The notes beneath the pieces were generated by a model. It was not told where the DNA came from and did no database searches. It saw only the letters and a program-made list of their open reading frames with translations. DNA of 64,000 nucleotides, taken from the NCBI GenBank assembly GCA_034436355.1, contig DAOTVQ010000038.1:139096-203095 (forward strand), in the 5' to 3' direction. A program made the translations under genes and the position numbers. This DNA is from CP2-2F sp034436355. Its GTDB lineage: Bacteria; Chloroflexota; Anaerolineae; Aggregatilineales; UBA2796. This document shows, piece after piece, positions 51,160 through 59,470 of the stretch; the first letter of the stretch is position 1; each line of letters starts with the position of its first letter.

Positions 51160-51821
51160 ATAGGTTTGAGGGCGCGTGCGCGCAGCCAATCTGCCCACGC
51201 GCCGATGCCTTCACCGCTGCGGCACGAGATCGGGAATACCTGCACCTCAGGGTTCAGCAGCCGCACGCCCTGCAAAAAATACTCGGTGTTGAAATCAAGG
51301 TAGGGCAGCAGGTCAATCTTGTTGAGCAGCAGCACATCCGCACCGCGATACATGCTTGGATATTTATAAGGCTTGTCATCACCCTCAGTGACGCTTGCCA
51401 CCACCACCCGCGCATGGACGCCTAAATCCCAGGCGGCAGGGCAGACCAAATTGCCCACGTTTTCCACAATCACCAAGTCAAGCGCGCTGAGATCAAGTGA
51501 CTCCAAGGCTTGGCGCACCATATGCGCCTCAAGGTGGCAGTTGCCGCCCGTGTTGATGTGGATAGACGCCGCGCCTGCATTCGCACCGCGTTCAGCATCC
51601 ATGCTGGCGGCAGTCGTATCACCGTTAATCATGCCGATCCGCACTTGCGGTGCTAAGGCACGCAGCGTTTGCTCGATCAGCGAGGTCTTGCCGGCGCCGG
51701 GTGAGGACATCATATTGATCGCATAGACGCCTGCCGCCTCAAAGCGCGCACGGTTAGCGGCTGCCACCTGATCATTTGCCTGTAGGACGTTCTCCAAAAC
51801 CGAGATGACCTTTACACTCAT
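51147..51821 (-). CDS. hypB: Hydrogenase/urease nickel incorporation GTPase HypB
   Basis: A 224-residue SIMIBI GTPase that helps deliver nickel to [NiFe]-hydrogenase. Motifs: Walker A MMSSPGAGKTSL (about 38-47), MINGDTTAASMDAERG, NTGGNCHLEAHM (metal-binding Cys/His at the GTPase core), VIVENVGNLVCPAAWDLG, and LLNKIDLLPY for guanine. The N-terminal Cys-rich nickel site of some HypBs is absent, as in most HypB. The ATG overlaps hypA by 4 nt. No hydrogenase, urease or other hyp genes are in the window. Confidence 0.94.
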   Translation of the reverse strand: MSVKVISVLENVLQANDQVAAANRARFEAAGVYAINMMSSPGAGKTSLIEQTLRALAPQVRIGMINGDTTAASMDAERGANAGAASIHINTGGNCHLEAHMVRQALESLDLSALDLVIVENVGNLVCPAAWDLGVHARVVVASVTEGDDKPYKYPSMYRGADVLLLNKIDLLPYLDFNTEYFLQGVRLLNPEVQVFPISCRSGEGIGAWADWLRARALKPIQTS

Positions 51822-52192
51822 GCAGTTGCCTCCTGTTCTATTTCATCCGCCGCTTGCACCTGAATAGCGCGCACATAAAACTCTTCGCCCGCCACCACGC
51901 GCACGTTCAGGCTGCCGCACGCCAAGCAGCCTTGCGCGCTTTCCGTCAATGTGGAGCGCTGCCCGCATTCGGTGCATTCCACTTGTGCTGGCACGCGCTC
52001 AAAATGCAACTGCGCGCCTTCTGCCAGTGTGCCGCTGCTCAGCGTATCCCAATAAAACTGGATCGACTCGTCAATGAATGAGGAAAGCTGCCCGATGACA
52101 AGATGAATATCTGTGATGCGCGCTGCCTGCGCCTGCTCGGCGTGGCGCACCACGATCTCTAGCATGTGCTGTGTGACGGACAGTTCGTGCAT
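51818..52192 (-). CDS. hypA: Hydrogenase maturation nickel metallochaperone HypA
   Basis: A 124-residue protein. It begins MHELSVTQHMLEIV: the N-terminal His2 and Glu3 bind nickel. The zinc-finger pairs are CTECG and CLACG (C74 and C77; C88 and C91 approx). It passes nickel to the large subunit together with HypB, whose gene overlaps by 4 nt. The leader is unusual: a 14-bp imperfect inverted repeat ends 2 nt before the start codon. Hydrogenase structural genes are absent here. Confidence 0.95.
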   Translation of the reverse strand: MHELSVTQHMLEIVVRHAEQAQAARITDIHLVIGQLSSFIDESIQFYWDTLSSGTLAEGAQLHFERVPAQVECTECGQRSTLTESAQGCLACGSLNVRVVAGEEFYVRAIQVQAADEIEQEATA

Positions 52193-52193
52193 G

Positions 52194-52236
52194 GCGCGTA
52201 TTCCATAAGCCCTGTTCAGATTCTTATGATACGCGC
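52194..52236 (-). promoter_or_regulatory. Long inverted repeat in the hypA leader
   Basis: GCGCGTAT (52194-52201) and CATAAG (52204-52209) pair exactly with ATACGCGC (52229-52236) and CTTATG (52223-52228); the only irregularity is the 2-nt bulge TC at 52202-52203. The spacer is 13 nt. It covers the ribosome-binding region of hypA, so it could be a repressor operator or an RNA hairpin limiting translation. Confidence 0.6.
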
Positions 52237-52287
52237 TGTGAACGGCGAAAACGAGTGCCGCTGCTCATAAAAAGGGGGTGCCGTTTG

Positions 52288-53775
52288 TCACTTTAGCTTG
52301 CCTTGCTGCAAATCTGCCAAGAGCAGACGCGCTGCCACACCGCCGCTGAGCGTCACCATTGGCACACCGCCGCCCGGATGTGCCGTGCCGCCCGCAAAGT
52401 ATAGCCCTCGGATGCCGCGCCCACGATTATGCGGACGCAAAAACGCCGCAAACGGATTGTTAGAAGACGTGCCGTACAACGCGCCGCGCCGTGCGCCCGT
52501 TAGCCGTGCAATATCGGCAGGCGTTAGCTGATGTTCAGCGCGAATGTGCGGCGTCACGCCGAATTTGGCAAGCGTCTCCAGCACTTGATCGCGGTAGCGC
52601 GGTGCGCTCGCCGTCCAGTCGTAGCGAGCACTGAGCGCAGGCGCATTGATCAGTACGAACCAATTTTCCATACCTTCGGGCGCATCGTCGGGATCGCTTT
52701 TTGAGGTGATCGCCACATAGACCGTTGGATCATGCGGCGGCACGCCGCGCTCGAAAATATCAGTGAATTCGGCGTGGTAATCCTGCGTGAAGAAGATGTT
52801 GTGGTGTGCCAAGCGCTCGTGCTTACCTGCAACGCCGAGCAGCAGCACGTAGCCTGAACAGGATGGCTCAGCCTTTAGCAAGCGCCGCACATAGGCTGCG
52901 CTAACCACCTCAGCAGGCAGAAGTTTCTCATAGACGGTCGCCACGTCTACATTGGCGATGACTGCTTGCGCGCCGATGCGCTCGCCGCCGACCTGTACGC
53001 CGCAGGCACGCTTGCCTTCCACCAAAATTTGCTCAACCGTGCAGTTTGTGTGGATTTCTACACCTAATTCGCTTGCCAAACGCCCTAAAGCACGCGCAAT
53101 CGCGTAGATGCCACCGCGTGGATAGTAGACGCCGCCGTTCAGTTCTACATGCGCGATCACGTTTAGCGTGGCAGGCGCACGGTACGGACTAGCGCCAACA
53201 TAAGTGGCGAATCTGCCTAGCAGCTGGCGCAAATGCGGCGAATGCACAAAACTGCGAATGGCAGCATCCATAGAGCGCATGGCGTCTACGCGCAGAGCAT
53301 CGCGCAGCGGCACCTTGAACAAACTAGCAGGCGTTGGCGGCGTATCGTAGATGAAGACCTTGCCCGTGATGCGGTGCAGGCGCGCCGCATATGCTAAATA
53401 GGCAAGGTAGCCTTCGGCATCACGTGGATCAATCTGCTCAATTTGGGCGATCATGCGCGGCAGATCGCTGGTGGCATCTAATACTGTGCCGTCGCGGTAG
53501 AAGTAGCGCGTTAGCGGCTCGGCAGGCGTCAAGGTTAGGTAGTCTGCCGTGCGCTTGCCCGCCGCCGCAAACAGATCATCAAAGACGTGCCGCATAGTGA
53601 TGACCGACGGACCTGTATCCCAACGGAAGCCATCGGCGCGCAGTTCGCTCATCTTGCCGCCAACTTGCGCGTTCTGTTCAAAGAGGATGACGCGCTCTCC
53701 AGCGGCTCCCAAGCGGATTGCCGCGCTTAAGCCGCCAATGCCGCCGCCGATGATCACAATTGGTTGCTCAGCCAT
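52288..53775 (-). CDS. CrtI-family carotenoid desaturase/oxidoreductase (second copy)
   Basis: A 495-residue FAD protein of the CrtI/CrtD/CrtN/CrtO family. N-terminal IIGGGIGGLSAAIRLGAAGE and the DTGPSVITM segment bind FAD and substrate; the C-terminal GLYFAGGTAHPGGGVPMVTLSG is the family signature. It differs clearly from the first copy in this operon, so it probably does another step, such as 1',2'- or 3',4'-desaturation (CrtD-like) or a 4-oxidation; I cannot choose. It is last in the nine-gene carotenoid operon, and its start overlaps the GT2 gene by 8 nt. Confidence 0.9.
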   Translation of the reverse strand: MAEQPIVIIGGGIGGLSAAIRLGAAGERVILFEQNAQVGGKMSELRADGFRWDTGPSVITMRHVFDDLFAAAGKRTADYLTLTPAEPLTRYFYRDGTVLDATSDLPRMIAQIEQIDPRDAEGYLAYLAYAARLHRITGKVFIYDTPPTPASLFKVPLRDALRVDAMRSMDAAIRSFVHSPHLRQLLGRFATYVGASPYRAPATLNVIAHVELNGGVYYPRGGIYAIARALGRLASELGVEIHTNCTVEQILVEGKRACGVQVGGERIGAQAVIANVDVATVYEKLLPAEVVSAAYVRRLLKAEPSCSGYVLLLGVAGKHERLAHHNIFFTQDYHAEFTDIFERGVPPHDPTVYVAITSKSDPDDAPEGMENWFVLINAPALSARYDWTASAPRYRDQVLETLAKFGVTPHIRAEHQLTPADIARLTGARRGALYGTSSNNPFAAFLRPHNRGRGIRGLYFAGGTAHPGGGVPMVTLSGGVAARLLLADLQQGKLK

Positions 53776-54898
53776 GCACTACTCTCTTTGTGGTCAATGT
53801 GCGTCCTTTCCACTGCACGCCACCATAGCGCAGCCGCCAATAGATCGCCTGTGCGGCAATGCGCGTCATCAGGATTACAGAGAGTGGCATGAACAATGCA
53901 TCCAACAGGCGTTGGCGCGTTGACGCTGCGGTTAGCATTCGCAGCGCGATAACGCCCAAACATAACAAAAGCGGCAGCAAGGCGAAATTGCTGAACACCA
54001 ACCACACGAACGGCAGCACATAGGCGAACCAATGCAGCACCGTCGAGATCAGCAGAAAAGGCAGGCTGTTGCCATGCCCGGCAAGGATGTTCTTAGCAAA
54101 ACCATCGCGCACGGCTGCCCAACCGTTGTACATGCGGCAGCCGATTAAGCCCGCGCCGTCAAACATCCGCAAGCGCAAGCCCGCCGCCTTGATGCGCCGC
54201 GCCAGTGCCACATCTTCCACCACTTTAGCGCGCACCGCGGCATGTCCGCCGATTTTTTGGTACGCCTCGCGGCGGAAAAGCATGACCTGCCCATTGGCAG
54301 CCGCGAAAATCATCAGGCGTGTATGATGCACCATGATTACAGGCAAGTAAGCGAAGATGGCAAATGCCATCAGCGGCACGATCAGGCGCTCTGCCCACGT
54401 CTGTGTGATCTGCGTTGACCACACCGTCAGCAGATCGGCGCGTGTGCGCGCCATTTGTGCGGCAAGCGCGCCGAGTGCCTCAGGCTGCCAGCGCACGTCT
54501 GCATCGGTGAACAGCAACCACGTGCCGCGGGCTGCCTCACTCAGTTGATGACACGCCCAATTTTTGCCGCCCCAGCCTTCAGGCAGCGGCGCGCCGTTCA
54601 GCACGCGCAAGCGCGGATCACCATCGGCGGCGGCGCAAGCCCGTGCGCCTGTGCCATCGCTGGAGTTGTCGTCTAGCACGATCAGCTCGAAGTTTGTGTA
54701 AGTTTGTGCCAAGATGCCGCGCACCGTCTCGCTGATGACCGCTGCCTCGTCTCGCGCTGGAATCAGGATTGAGATCAGCGGTGACTCGTTCGGCACAGCG
54801 CGTTTCAGGCGCGGGAAAAGCAAGGCGTTGCTGATCGCCGTTATGCCAAAGATGAACAGCGCACCGCCGCTGATCACAGTGATGAGCGTTTCAATCAT
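53768..54898 (-). CDS. GT2 glycosyltransferase of the carotenoid operon (CruC/CrtQ-like)
   Basis: A 376-residue membrane-associated glycosyltransferase. The ATG at 54898 overlaps the plsY stop (ATGA); upstream open sequence to 55279 is antisense-like and rejected. One N-terminal hydrophobic segment (LITVISGGALFIFGITAIS) precedes the GT-A domain: LISILIPARDEAAVISETVRGIL, VLDDNSSDGT and the DxD motif LLFTDADVRW. Two or three C-terminal membrane segments follow. The layout matches carotenoid glycosyltransferases and HpnB-like GT2s. In this operon, glucosylation of the hydroxyl made by CruF is the likely reaction. It overlaps the second CrtI-family gene by 8 nt. Confidence 0.88.
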   Translation of the reverse strand: MIETLITVISGGALFIFGITAISNALLFPRLKRAVPNESPLISILIPARDEAAVISETVRGILAQTYTNFELIVLDDNSSDGTGARACAAADGDPRLRVLNGAPLPEGWGGKNWACHQLSEAARGTWLLFTDADVRWQPEALGALAAQMARTRADLLTVWSTQITQTWAERLIVPLMAFAIFAYLPVIMVHHTRLMIFAAANGQVMLFRREAYQKIGGHAAVRAKVVEDVALARRIKAAGLRLRMFDGAGLIGCRMYNGWAAVRDGFAKNILAGHGNSLPFLLISTVLHWFAYVLPFVWLVFSNFALLPLLLCLGVIALRMLTAASTRQRLLDALFMPLSVILMTRIAAQAIYWRLRYGGVQWKGRTLTTKRVVHG

Positions 54899-55494
54899 GC
54901 TGCTTTGCTGGCACCCTTTGGCAGCCGCAGCCTTAACGGCTTTGCCAAATCTTCCCGCTGTTTGTAAAGGCTGAGCAGCAGGCAGCCGATCATCACCGTA
55001 ATCAACGCCTGATCGGGCAAGTTGATCAGTAAATAGGCAAGCCCGCTGAGCGCTGTCAAGATCACTGCCCAACCACTGACCGTCACCGCGTAAAACCAAA
55101 CTACCAAAAGCGCCATGAGGATGATCGGCATGTGGACGAGCGTCAGACCGATCCAAATGCCGCCCATCGTGGCAACTGCCTTGCCGCCTTTGAAGCCTAA
55201 GAACGGCGAGAAAGCGTGACCTAGCACAGGCGCCAGTGCAATCGGCACGATCTCCATCCCGCGAATGCCTGCTATCCAATAAGCAGCGCCAACCGGTGCC
55301 GCACCTTTAGAAATATCCAGTAGCAGTGCCGCTACAAACCACAGCTTGCCGCCAGCGCGCAGCACGTTCGTTGCGCCCGGATTATGGTCACCATAGCCGC
55401 GAATATCTTTCCGCAGCACCCATTTACCAATCCAGACCGAAAAGGGCAGCGCGCCAAGCGCAAAGCCAAGCGCCGTCCACAATAGCCAACTCAT
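54895..55494 (-). CDS. plsY: PlsY-family acyl-phosphate-dependent acyltransferase
   Basis: A 199-residue integral membrane protein starting at ATG 55494, which overlaps cruF (ATGA); the frame is open further upstream but only as shadow of cruF. PlsY motifs are complete: GALPFSVWIGKWVL, GYGDHNPGATNVLRAGG (phosphate-binding), LLLDISKGAAPV and GHAFSPFLGFKGGKAVAT. Five membrane segments fit the family. PlsY makes lysophosphatidate from acyl-phosphate and glycerol 3-phosphate. Its place between cruF and a carotenoid glycosyltransferase, with 4-nt overlaps on both sides, raises the possibility that it acylates the carotenoid glycoside instead or as well. Whether another plsY exists is unknown. Confidence 0.9.
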   Translation of the reverse strand: MSWLLWTALGFALGALPFSVWIGKWVLRKDIRGYGDHNPGATNVLRAGGKLWFVAALLLDISKGAAPVGAAYWIAGIRGMEIVPIALAPVLGHAFSPFLGFKGGKAVATMGGIWIGLTLVHMPIILMALLVVWFYAVTVSGWAVILTALSGLAYLLINLPDQALITVMIGCLLLSLYKQREDLAKPLRLRLPKGASKAA

Positions 55495-56288
55495 GCTATG
55501 CGCTCCCGCCCAAACCAGAGTGCTGCCAACAGGAAGCCGCCCATCACCACAGAGCCAACAATGCCCGCGCCAACCAAGCCCCAGAAAAGCGTTACGCCAC
55601 CCGTCATGAAGAACCATGTGGCGCCGTAGAGGAATAACAAGGGGCGGCGCGGCAAGTCCGAGGGCATGGTCACCGTCGTCATCAGCGCGGAGGCAAACAA
55701 CCAACCGCCGTAGTTGCTCAGCGGAATGCCGAAATAGATGCCTACCTCTTGCCACCGCCAGAAATCCCACGCCACCAACAGCGGATCGAGGAACAAATCC
55801 CACGCAGTGAAGGCGAGCGCGCTCACGGCGATGAAGGCGAGGCGGCGCAAGATTGGCTTACCTGCCAACGGCTGCGTAATGCTGAAGGCAACTGCCCAAG
55901 ACGGCGGCAGCATCATCAGCCATGCCAACGGGATCAGCAGCGGCACGCCGCCCAACTGTGGCTGCAAACGCTCTGTGTAGCTGTAGAAGCCGAACGGGAA
56001 GCCTGTGGTATGCCCAAGCCATTCCACCACCCAGCCGATCAGGGCGACGGCAAGGGCAGTCCGCAGCACGCGCCACACCGACCACCTTTGCAGCAAAAAT
56101 GCCACGCCAACCGCCACTTGGAACAAAACGCCAACGCTCAGCGCGATAGGTGTTGCTTCATCACCAAATGTCCAACGAGCAATCGGTAAGCTGATCATCG
56201 CCAACAGCCAGCCGATCAACAAACCGAACGGCAGCCGATCCGTGTTTTCAAGGCGTAAGTTTCGCAAACGGGTAGCAAGAGCGCTCAT
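55491..56288 (-). CDS. cruF: CruF-type carotenoid 1',2'-hydratase
   Basis: A 265-residue membrane protein; the ATG at 56288 overlaps the hydrolase stop by 4 nt. About seven hydrophobic segments. CruF hallmarks are GWVVEWLGHTTGFPFGFYSY, LGGVPLLIPLAWLMM and the AWDLFLDPLLVAWDFWRW segment with conserved Asp/Trp. CruF adds water across the psi-end double bond of gamma-carotene or lycopene, giving a 1'-hydroxyl that is then glycosylated. This fits the adjacent GT2 gene. Confidence 0.9.
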   Translation of the reverse strand: MSALATRLRNLRLENTDRLPFGLLIGWLLAMISLPIARWTFGDEATPIALSVGVLFQVAVGVAFLLQRWSVWRVLRTALAVALIGWVVEWLGHTTGFPFGFYSYTERLQPQLGGVPLLIPLAWLMMLPPSWAVAFSITQPLAGKPILRRLAFIAVSALAFTAWDLFLDPLLVAWDFWRWQEVGIYFGIPLSNYGGWLFASALMTTVTMPSDLPRRPLLFLYGATWFFMTGGVTLFWGLVGAGIVGSVVMGGFLLAALWFGRERIA

Positions 56289-57106
56289 CGGAACTGCTCC
56301 ACAAATTCGCGTAGGGCATTCTCCACCTGAGACCAATACGCCGCACGCGGATCGATCAGGTTGTGTTCGGCTGGCACTTCAAGGTAGCGCACAGCGCCGC
56401 CATAGCGCGAGACGACTTGGCGCGTCAGGTGCGGCTTTACCAAAGTATCCTGTGTGCCTTGTATGACGAAGGCGGGCATTTTAAGCTGTGGTGCAAGGTT
56501 AAAGGCACGCTGCCCAACTTGCCGTATCTGCTCAAAGACGGTGATTGGCAGCCTTAACTCGCGGATCGCCTGCTGCACTTGCGGATCATCCAGATCGGCG
56601 TCGGGCATGAAGTTACGAATGCCTTCGCGCACTTCGGGCTTGGAGAAATCCAGCCGAATCAGGCGAAACGGGCGCACTTCTGGGAACAGCGTGCGAAAGA
56701 CGGGCATCATGCCCCATAAAATGCTCTCAATCTTGCTGAACGGCGCCGTCAGGATCAGTCCATCGGCGGGCGTTTCAGCCGCCACACCCATCACCAAGGC
56801 GCCGCCCATCGAATGCCCAACCAAGAGGACGGGCGTATGATCCTTTTGCAGTGTTTGCAGTGCCTCGCGCACGGCGGCTGACCACTCTTTATGGGTGCGT
56901 TTAGGCAGCGTCTCGATCTGTGCGCCAAAGCCGGGCAGCAAAATGCCCTGCACCGTCCAGCCAAGCGCATTCAGGCAATCTGCCAATGGGCGAATATCGG
57001 CGGGTGTGCCAGGGAAGCCGTGTACCATCAGCGCCGCTGCCTTGCCGCCCTGCATCAGAAATGGCGCGTGTTCAGCACCTTGAAAGGCTGTGATCGGTGG
57101 CAGCAC
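56285..57106 (-). CDS. Alpha/beta hydrolase (carboxylesterase-like)
   Basis: A 273-residue serine hydrolase. Visible are the oxyanion region VHGFPGTPADIRPLAD, the nucleophile elbow LVGHSMGGALVMG (Ser), the acid in IQGTQDTLV and the histidine in VPAEHNLIDPRA. The short lid and length resemble monoacylglycerol lipases and Est30-type carboxylesterases. It lies inside the carotenoid operon and overlaps cruF by 4 nt. It could trim or remodel acyl groups on carotenoid glycosides or membrane lipids; this is inference. No signal peptide. Confidence 0.88.
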   Translation of the reverse strand: MLPPITAFQGAEHAPFLMQGGKAAALMVHGFPGTPADIRPLADCLNALGWTVQGILLPGFGAQIETLPKRTHKEWSAAVREALQTLQKDHTPVLLVGHSMGGALVMGVAAETPADGLILTAPFSKIESILWGMMPVFRTLFPEVRPFRLIRLDFSKPEVREGIRNFMPDADLDDPQVQQAIRELRLPITVFEQIRQVGQRAFNLAPQLKMPAFVIQGTQDTLVKPHLTRQVVSRYGGAVRYLEVPAEHNLIDPRAAYWSQVENALREFVEQFR

Positions 57107-57112
57107 AGCCGC

Positions 57113-57631
57113 TCAGCCCTTCTTGCGATAGCGCGGCACGATCAGCGCGTTGATCACATCCCAGATGAACAGCAAGCCGCCCTGCACGATGATGCCCACG
57201 CCCATCCCGCGCCGAAATTCGGCATTTTCGCCGCCCTTTTCAGCAGCGCGGCGCGCCATGTTCAAGCCGCCAAGCATGTAAAGGACATCCAAGACGGCGT
57301 TGAACCACAAAAAGGCGCGGATGTTGCGCGCTTCCTTTGCCATGCGTTCGGGAGCGTGTGCGTCTTGCTTGGCGGCGCGCCGTGCGTTGCCTTTTTGCCC
57401 AAAGAAACCAATAGCAAGGTTGATGGCGCTCCAACCGACTGCCTGTGCGCCAACGCCGCGCCAAAATGACGTGAACGCCTGCAAAACCACGCCCGTCCCA
57501 AAGTTGGCGATGTTCCACACAATCAACCGCCGCGAGAGTTTCTCGTAAAAGCGCCAAATATTCGGTGGCGCAGGCACTAGCTCACGGCGCTGCTGCTCAG
57601 TCAACTGCACATAGTTATCCAACATGGTCAC
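57113..57631 (-). CDS. Uncharacterised membrane protein in the carotenoid operon
   Basis: A 172-residue protein starting at GTG 57631, which overlaps the cyclase stop as GTGA; an ATG two codons later is also possible. Hydrophobic segments: LIVWNIANFGTGVVLQAF (37-54), VGWSAINLAIGFFG (about 65-78), FLWFNAVLDVLYMLGGL (107-123) and GVGIIVQGGLLFIWDVINAL (143-162), so four membrane passes. A basic/acidic loop (ARRAAKQDAHAPERMAKEARN) lies between segments 2 and 3. I do not recognise it. Tight packing between cyclase and hydrolase suggests a role in the same pathway, for example as a scaffold or small enzyme. Confidence 0.78.
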   Translation of the reverse strand: MTMLDNYVQLTEQQRRELVPAPPNIWRFYEKLSRRLIVWNIANFGTGVVLQAFTSFWRGVGAQAVGWSAINLAIGFFGQKGNARRAAKQDAHAPERMAKEARNIRAFLWFNAVLDVLYMLGGLNMARRAAEKGGENAEFRRGMGVGIIVQGGLLFIWDVINALIVPRYRKKG

Positions 57632-58452
57632 TCGTTTCCTATCTCAATGGTCTGCTTGCGGGTAAATATACCGCGCAAGGCTGCCACATAGCGCGTTGCA
57701 CGTGCCTTGCTCTCCACAGCCATCACCAACGTCATGCCAAAGGTGATCAGCACATTCACAATGAAGAAGAACAGGAATTCCTCTAACGGCAGGCGCCCTA
57801 AGATCAAGACATTCACGGTTTGCTCAGGGTTGATCGTCCACGTGCCGCTGCTGATCGCCAATTTATCCGCTGCCGAAAGGTAGAGCGTCATGGGCAGGAT
57901 GGTGAGCCATACCACACGCCGATTGCGCCACAGAATGTCCGCGCCGAAGGCAGTTTGCAGCATGATCGGCGGCAGCGCCCACACAAAGAGCAGCGCCATA
58001 TAGGTGGCGGGACGCCAGCCAAAGACCAAGAGCGCCACAAAGATCAGCCACACGGCAAAGAAGGCAAGGGTGCTGATCTGGCGCAGGCGCACACCGTTGC
58101 TTGGCGCAGGTGCTTGCTCTGGTGTGTGGCGCATCATCAGCAACAGCCAAGAGCCTGTCAGCAGCGTCATCAGGACAAAGAAGCTGTATTCCTCAATTGG
58201 CACATACCAAATCAGGAAGCCTGTCACAAGGGCAGGGTCGTACCACCACACGCGAGTCGCCACGAGATAGTTATCCCAAGGCGTAGTGTAGAGGACGGCG
58301 ACGATGACGTGCGCGAACATGATCCAGTGCGCGCTCCAACTCCGCAGATGCGCGGGAATGCCAATGCCGCGCCGCGTATCACGAATGGCAACTGCCCACA
58401 GCGCCAAGATCGGCAGCACGACGAAAATAGCAAGGAACCCAAAATAAGTCAT
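57628..58452 (-). CDS. Lycopene cyclase, fused CrtYc-CrtYd type
   Basis: A 274-residue membrane protein with about seven hydrophobic segments and two copies of the lycopene-cyclase domain. The first has TPWDNYLVATRVWWYDP and WYVPIEEYSFFVLM; the second has GRLPLEEFLFFFIVNVLITFGMTL (given as its core PLEEFLFF). Paired PxEE motifs mark the heterodimer-type cyclases (CrtYc/CrtYd) found fused in some bacteria, archaea and fungi. It closes beta-rings on lycopene; with CruF in the same operon, one-sided cyclisation to gamma-carotene is likely. It follows crtB by 15 nt and overlaps the next gene by 4 nt. Confidence 0.92.
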   Translation of the reverse strand: MTYFGFLAIFVVLPILALWAVAIRDTRRGIGIPAHLRSWSAHWIMFAHVIVAVLYTTPWDNYLVATRVWWYDPALVTGFLIWYVPIEEYSFFVLMTLLTGSWLLLMMRHTPEQAPAPSNGVRLRQISTLAFFAVWLIFVALLVFGWRPATYMALLFVWALPPIMLQTAFGADILWRNRRVVWLTILPMTLYLSAADKLAISSGTWTINPEQTVNVLILGRLPLEEFLFFFIVNVLITFGMTLVMAVESKARATRYVAALRGIFTRKQTIEIGNE

Positions 58453-58467
58453 TGGAAAAATTCAGCC

Positions 58468-59442
58468 TCAGGCGAATGATTGCTTGTTCGGACGCGCACG
58501 GCGCGCTTTGCGCCAGATGATCGGCAAGCGGCGCAGCTTGCCCAATGTGCTGACTCGCGCACGGCGGCGGAAAACGTCGTAGTCGTTTGCCTCAATGTCG
58601 TTTAGGATGGCGCGGTAAAGTTCAGCGGCAGCGGCGATGGCGAAACGCCCTTCGCTGTTCAGCAGGGCGATGCCTGCCCACGATTCGGCATAGAGCTGGC
58701 GGTTGCGCGCAATCTGATAGCGCATGAAGGCGCGCCAATTCTCGGTGATGCGCCCTGCGGCGATGTCTTGTTCGGTCACGCCGAAGGTTGCTAACTCATT
58801 TTGCGGCAAGTAGAGGCGTCCGTTACGCCAGTCCTCACCCACATCGCGCAGCACGTTAGTCACTTGCAGCGCTACACCGAGTTTCACCGCATAGGGAATT
58901 GCCTCATCGCTGGTGAAGCCGATGATGTGCATCGCCATTAGCCCGACGGTAGACGCCACGCCGTAGGCATACTCGGCAAGGTCGGCAAAGGTTTCGTAGC
59001 GGCGCGGATACAAGTCAGCGGCGCAGCCTCTGATCAACTGCTGTGCGTAGCCCTTTGGAATGCGATAGCGCGCCTGAGCATCTGCCCACGCCACCGCAAC
59101 AGGTTCACTGGCGGGCGGGTGCGCCATGCCGACGGTGTGCTGCCATGCCTCAAGATGGGCAGCACGTGCAGCACTCTGGCTGTCATCCACAATGTTATCG
59201 GTAATGCGGCAGAAGGCGTACAGCGCACGGACTGCCTGCCGCTTTTCATAAGGTAACAAACCTGATGCCATGTAGAAGGTGCGGCTGTGCAGGCGCGTCA
59301 GCGATTCGCAGTAGGCATAGGATTCTTCTAGCAAGCTCTCGCTGTGCTGAACTGCCTGTGCGGAAGGGTGGCTGTCTAGCGCTTCAAGGGCGCGTGCCAG
59401 CAAGCGATATTCCCAGTTCGTCGTTGGTAGTTCTACCTGCAT
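58468..59442 (-). CDS. crtB: Phytoene synthase
   Basis: A 324-residue enzyme condensing two geranylgeranyl diphosphates to phytoene. I use the ATG at 59442 with GAGAGG upstream; a TTG at 59457 adds five residues. The first Asp-rich motif is ITDNIVDDSQ (about 85-95) and the second is RDVGEDWRNGRLYLP (around 205-219); QLIRGCAADLY and YAYGVASTVGLMAMHIIG are further family features. It follows crtI by 28 nt, so the first steps of the pathway are made together. No GGPP synthase is in the window. Confidence 0.95.
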   Translation of the reverse strand: MQVELPTTNWEYRLLARALEALDSHPSAQAVQHSESLLEESYAYCESLTRLHSRTFYMASGLLPYEKRQAVRALYAFCRITDNIVDDSQSAARAAHLEAWQHTVGMAHPPASEPVAVAWADAQARYRIPKGYAQQLIRGCAADLYPRRYETFADLAEYAYGVASTVGLMAMHIIGFTSDEAIPYAVKLGVALQVTNVLRDVGEDWRNGRLYLPQNELATFGVTEQDIAAGRITENWRAFMRYQIARNRQLYAESWAGIALLNSEGRFAIAAAAELYRAILNDIEANDYDVFRRRARVSTLGKLRRLPIIWRKARRARPNKQSFA

Positions 59443-59470
59443 AGCCTTACCTCTCAAATGTTATCTGAAA

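Noticed and set aside
54899..55279. N-terminal extension of the GT2 glycosyltransferase
   Set aside because: The extra 127 residues overlap plsY in another frame and look random; the ATG at 54898 overlapping the plsY stop is a better start.
55495..55803. N-terminal extension of plsY
   Set aside because: It overlaps cruF in another frame; PlsY proteins begin close to the ATG at 55494.
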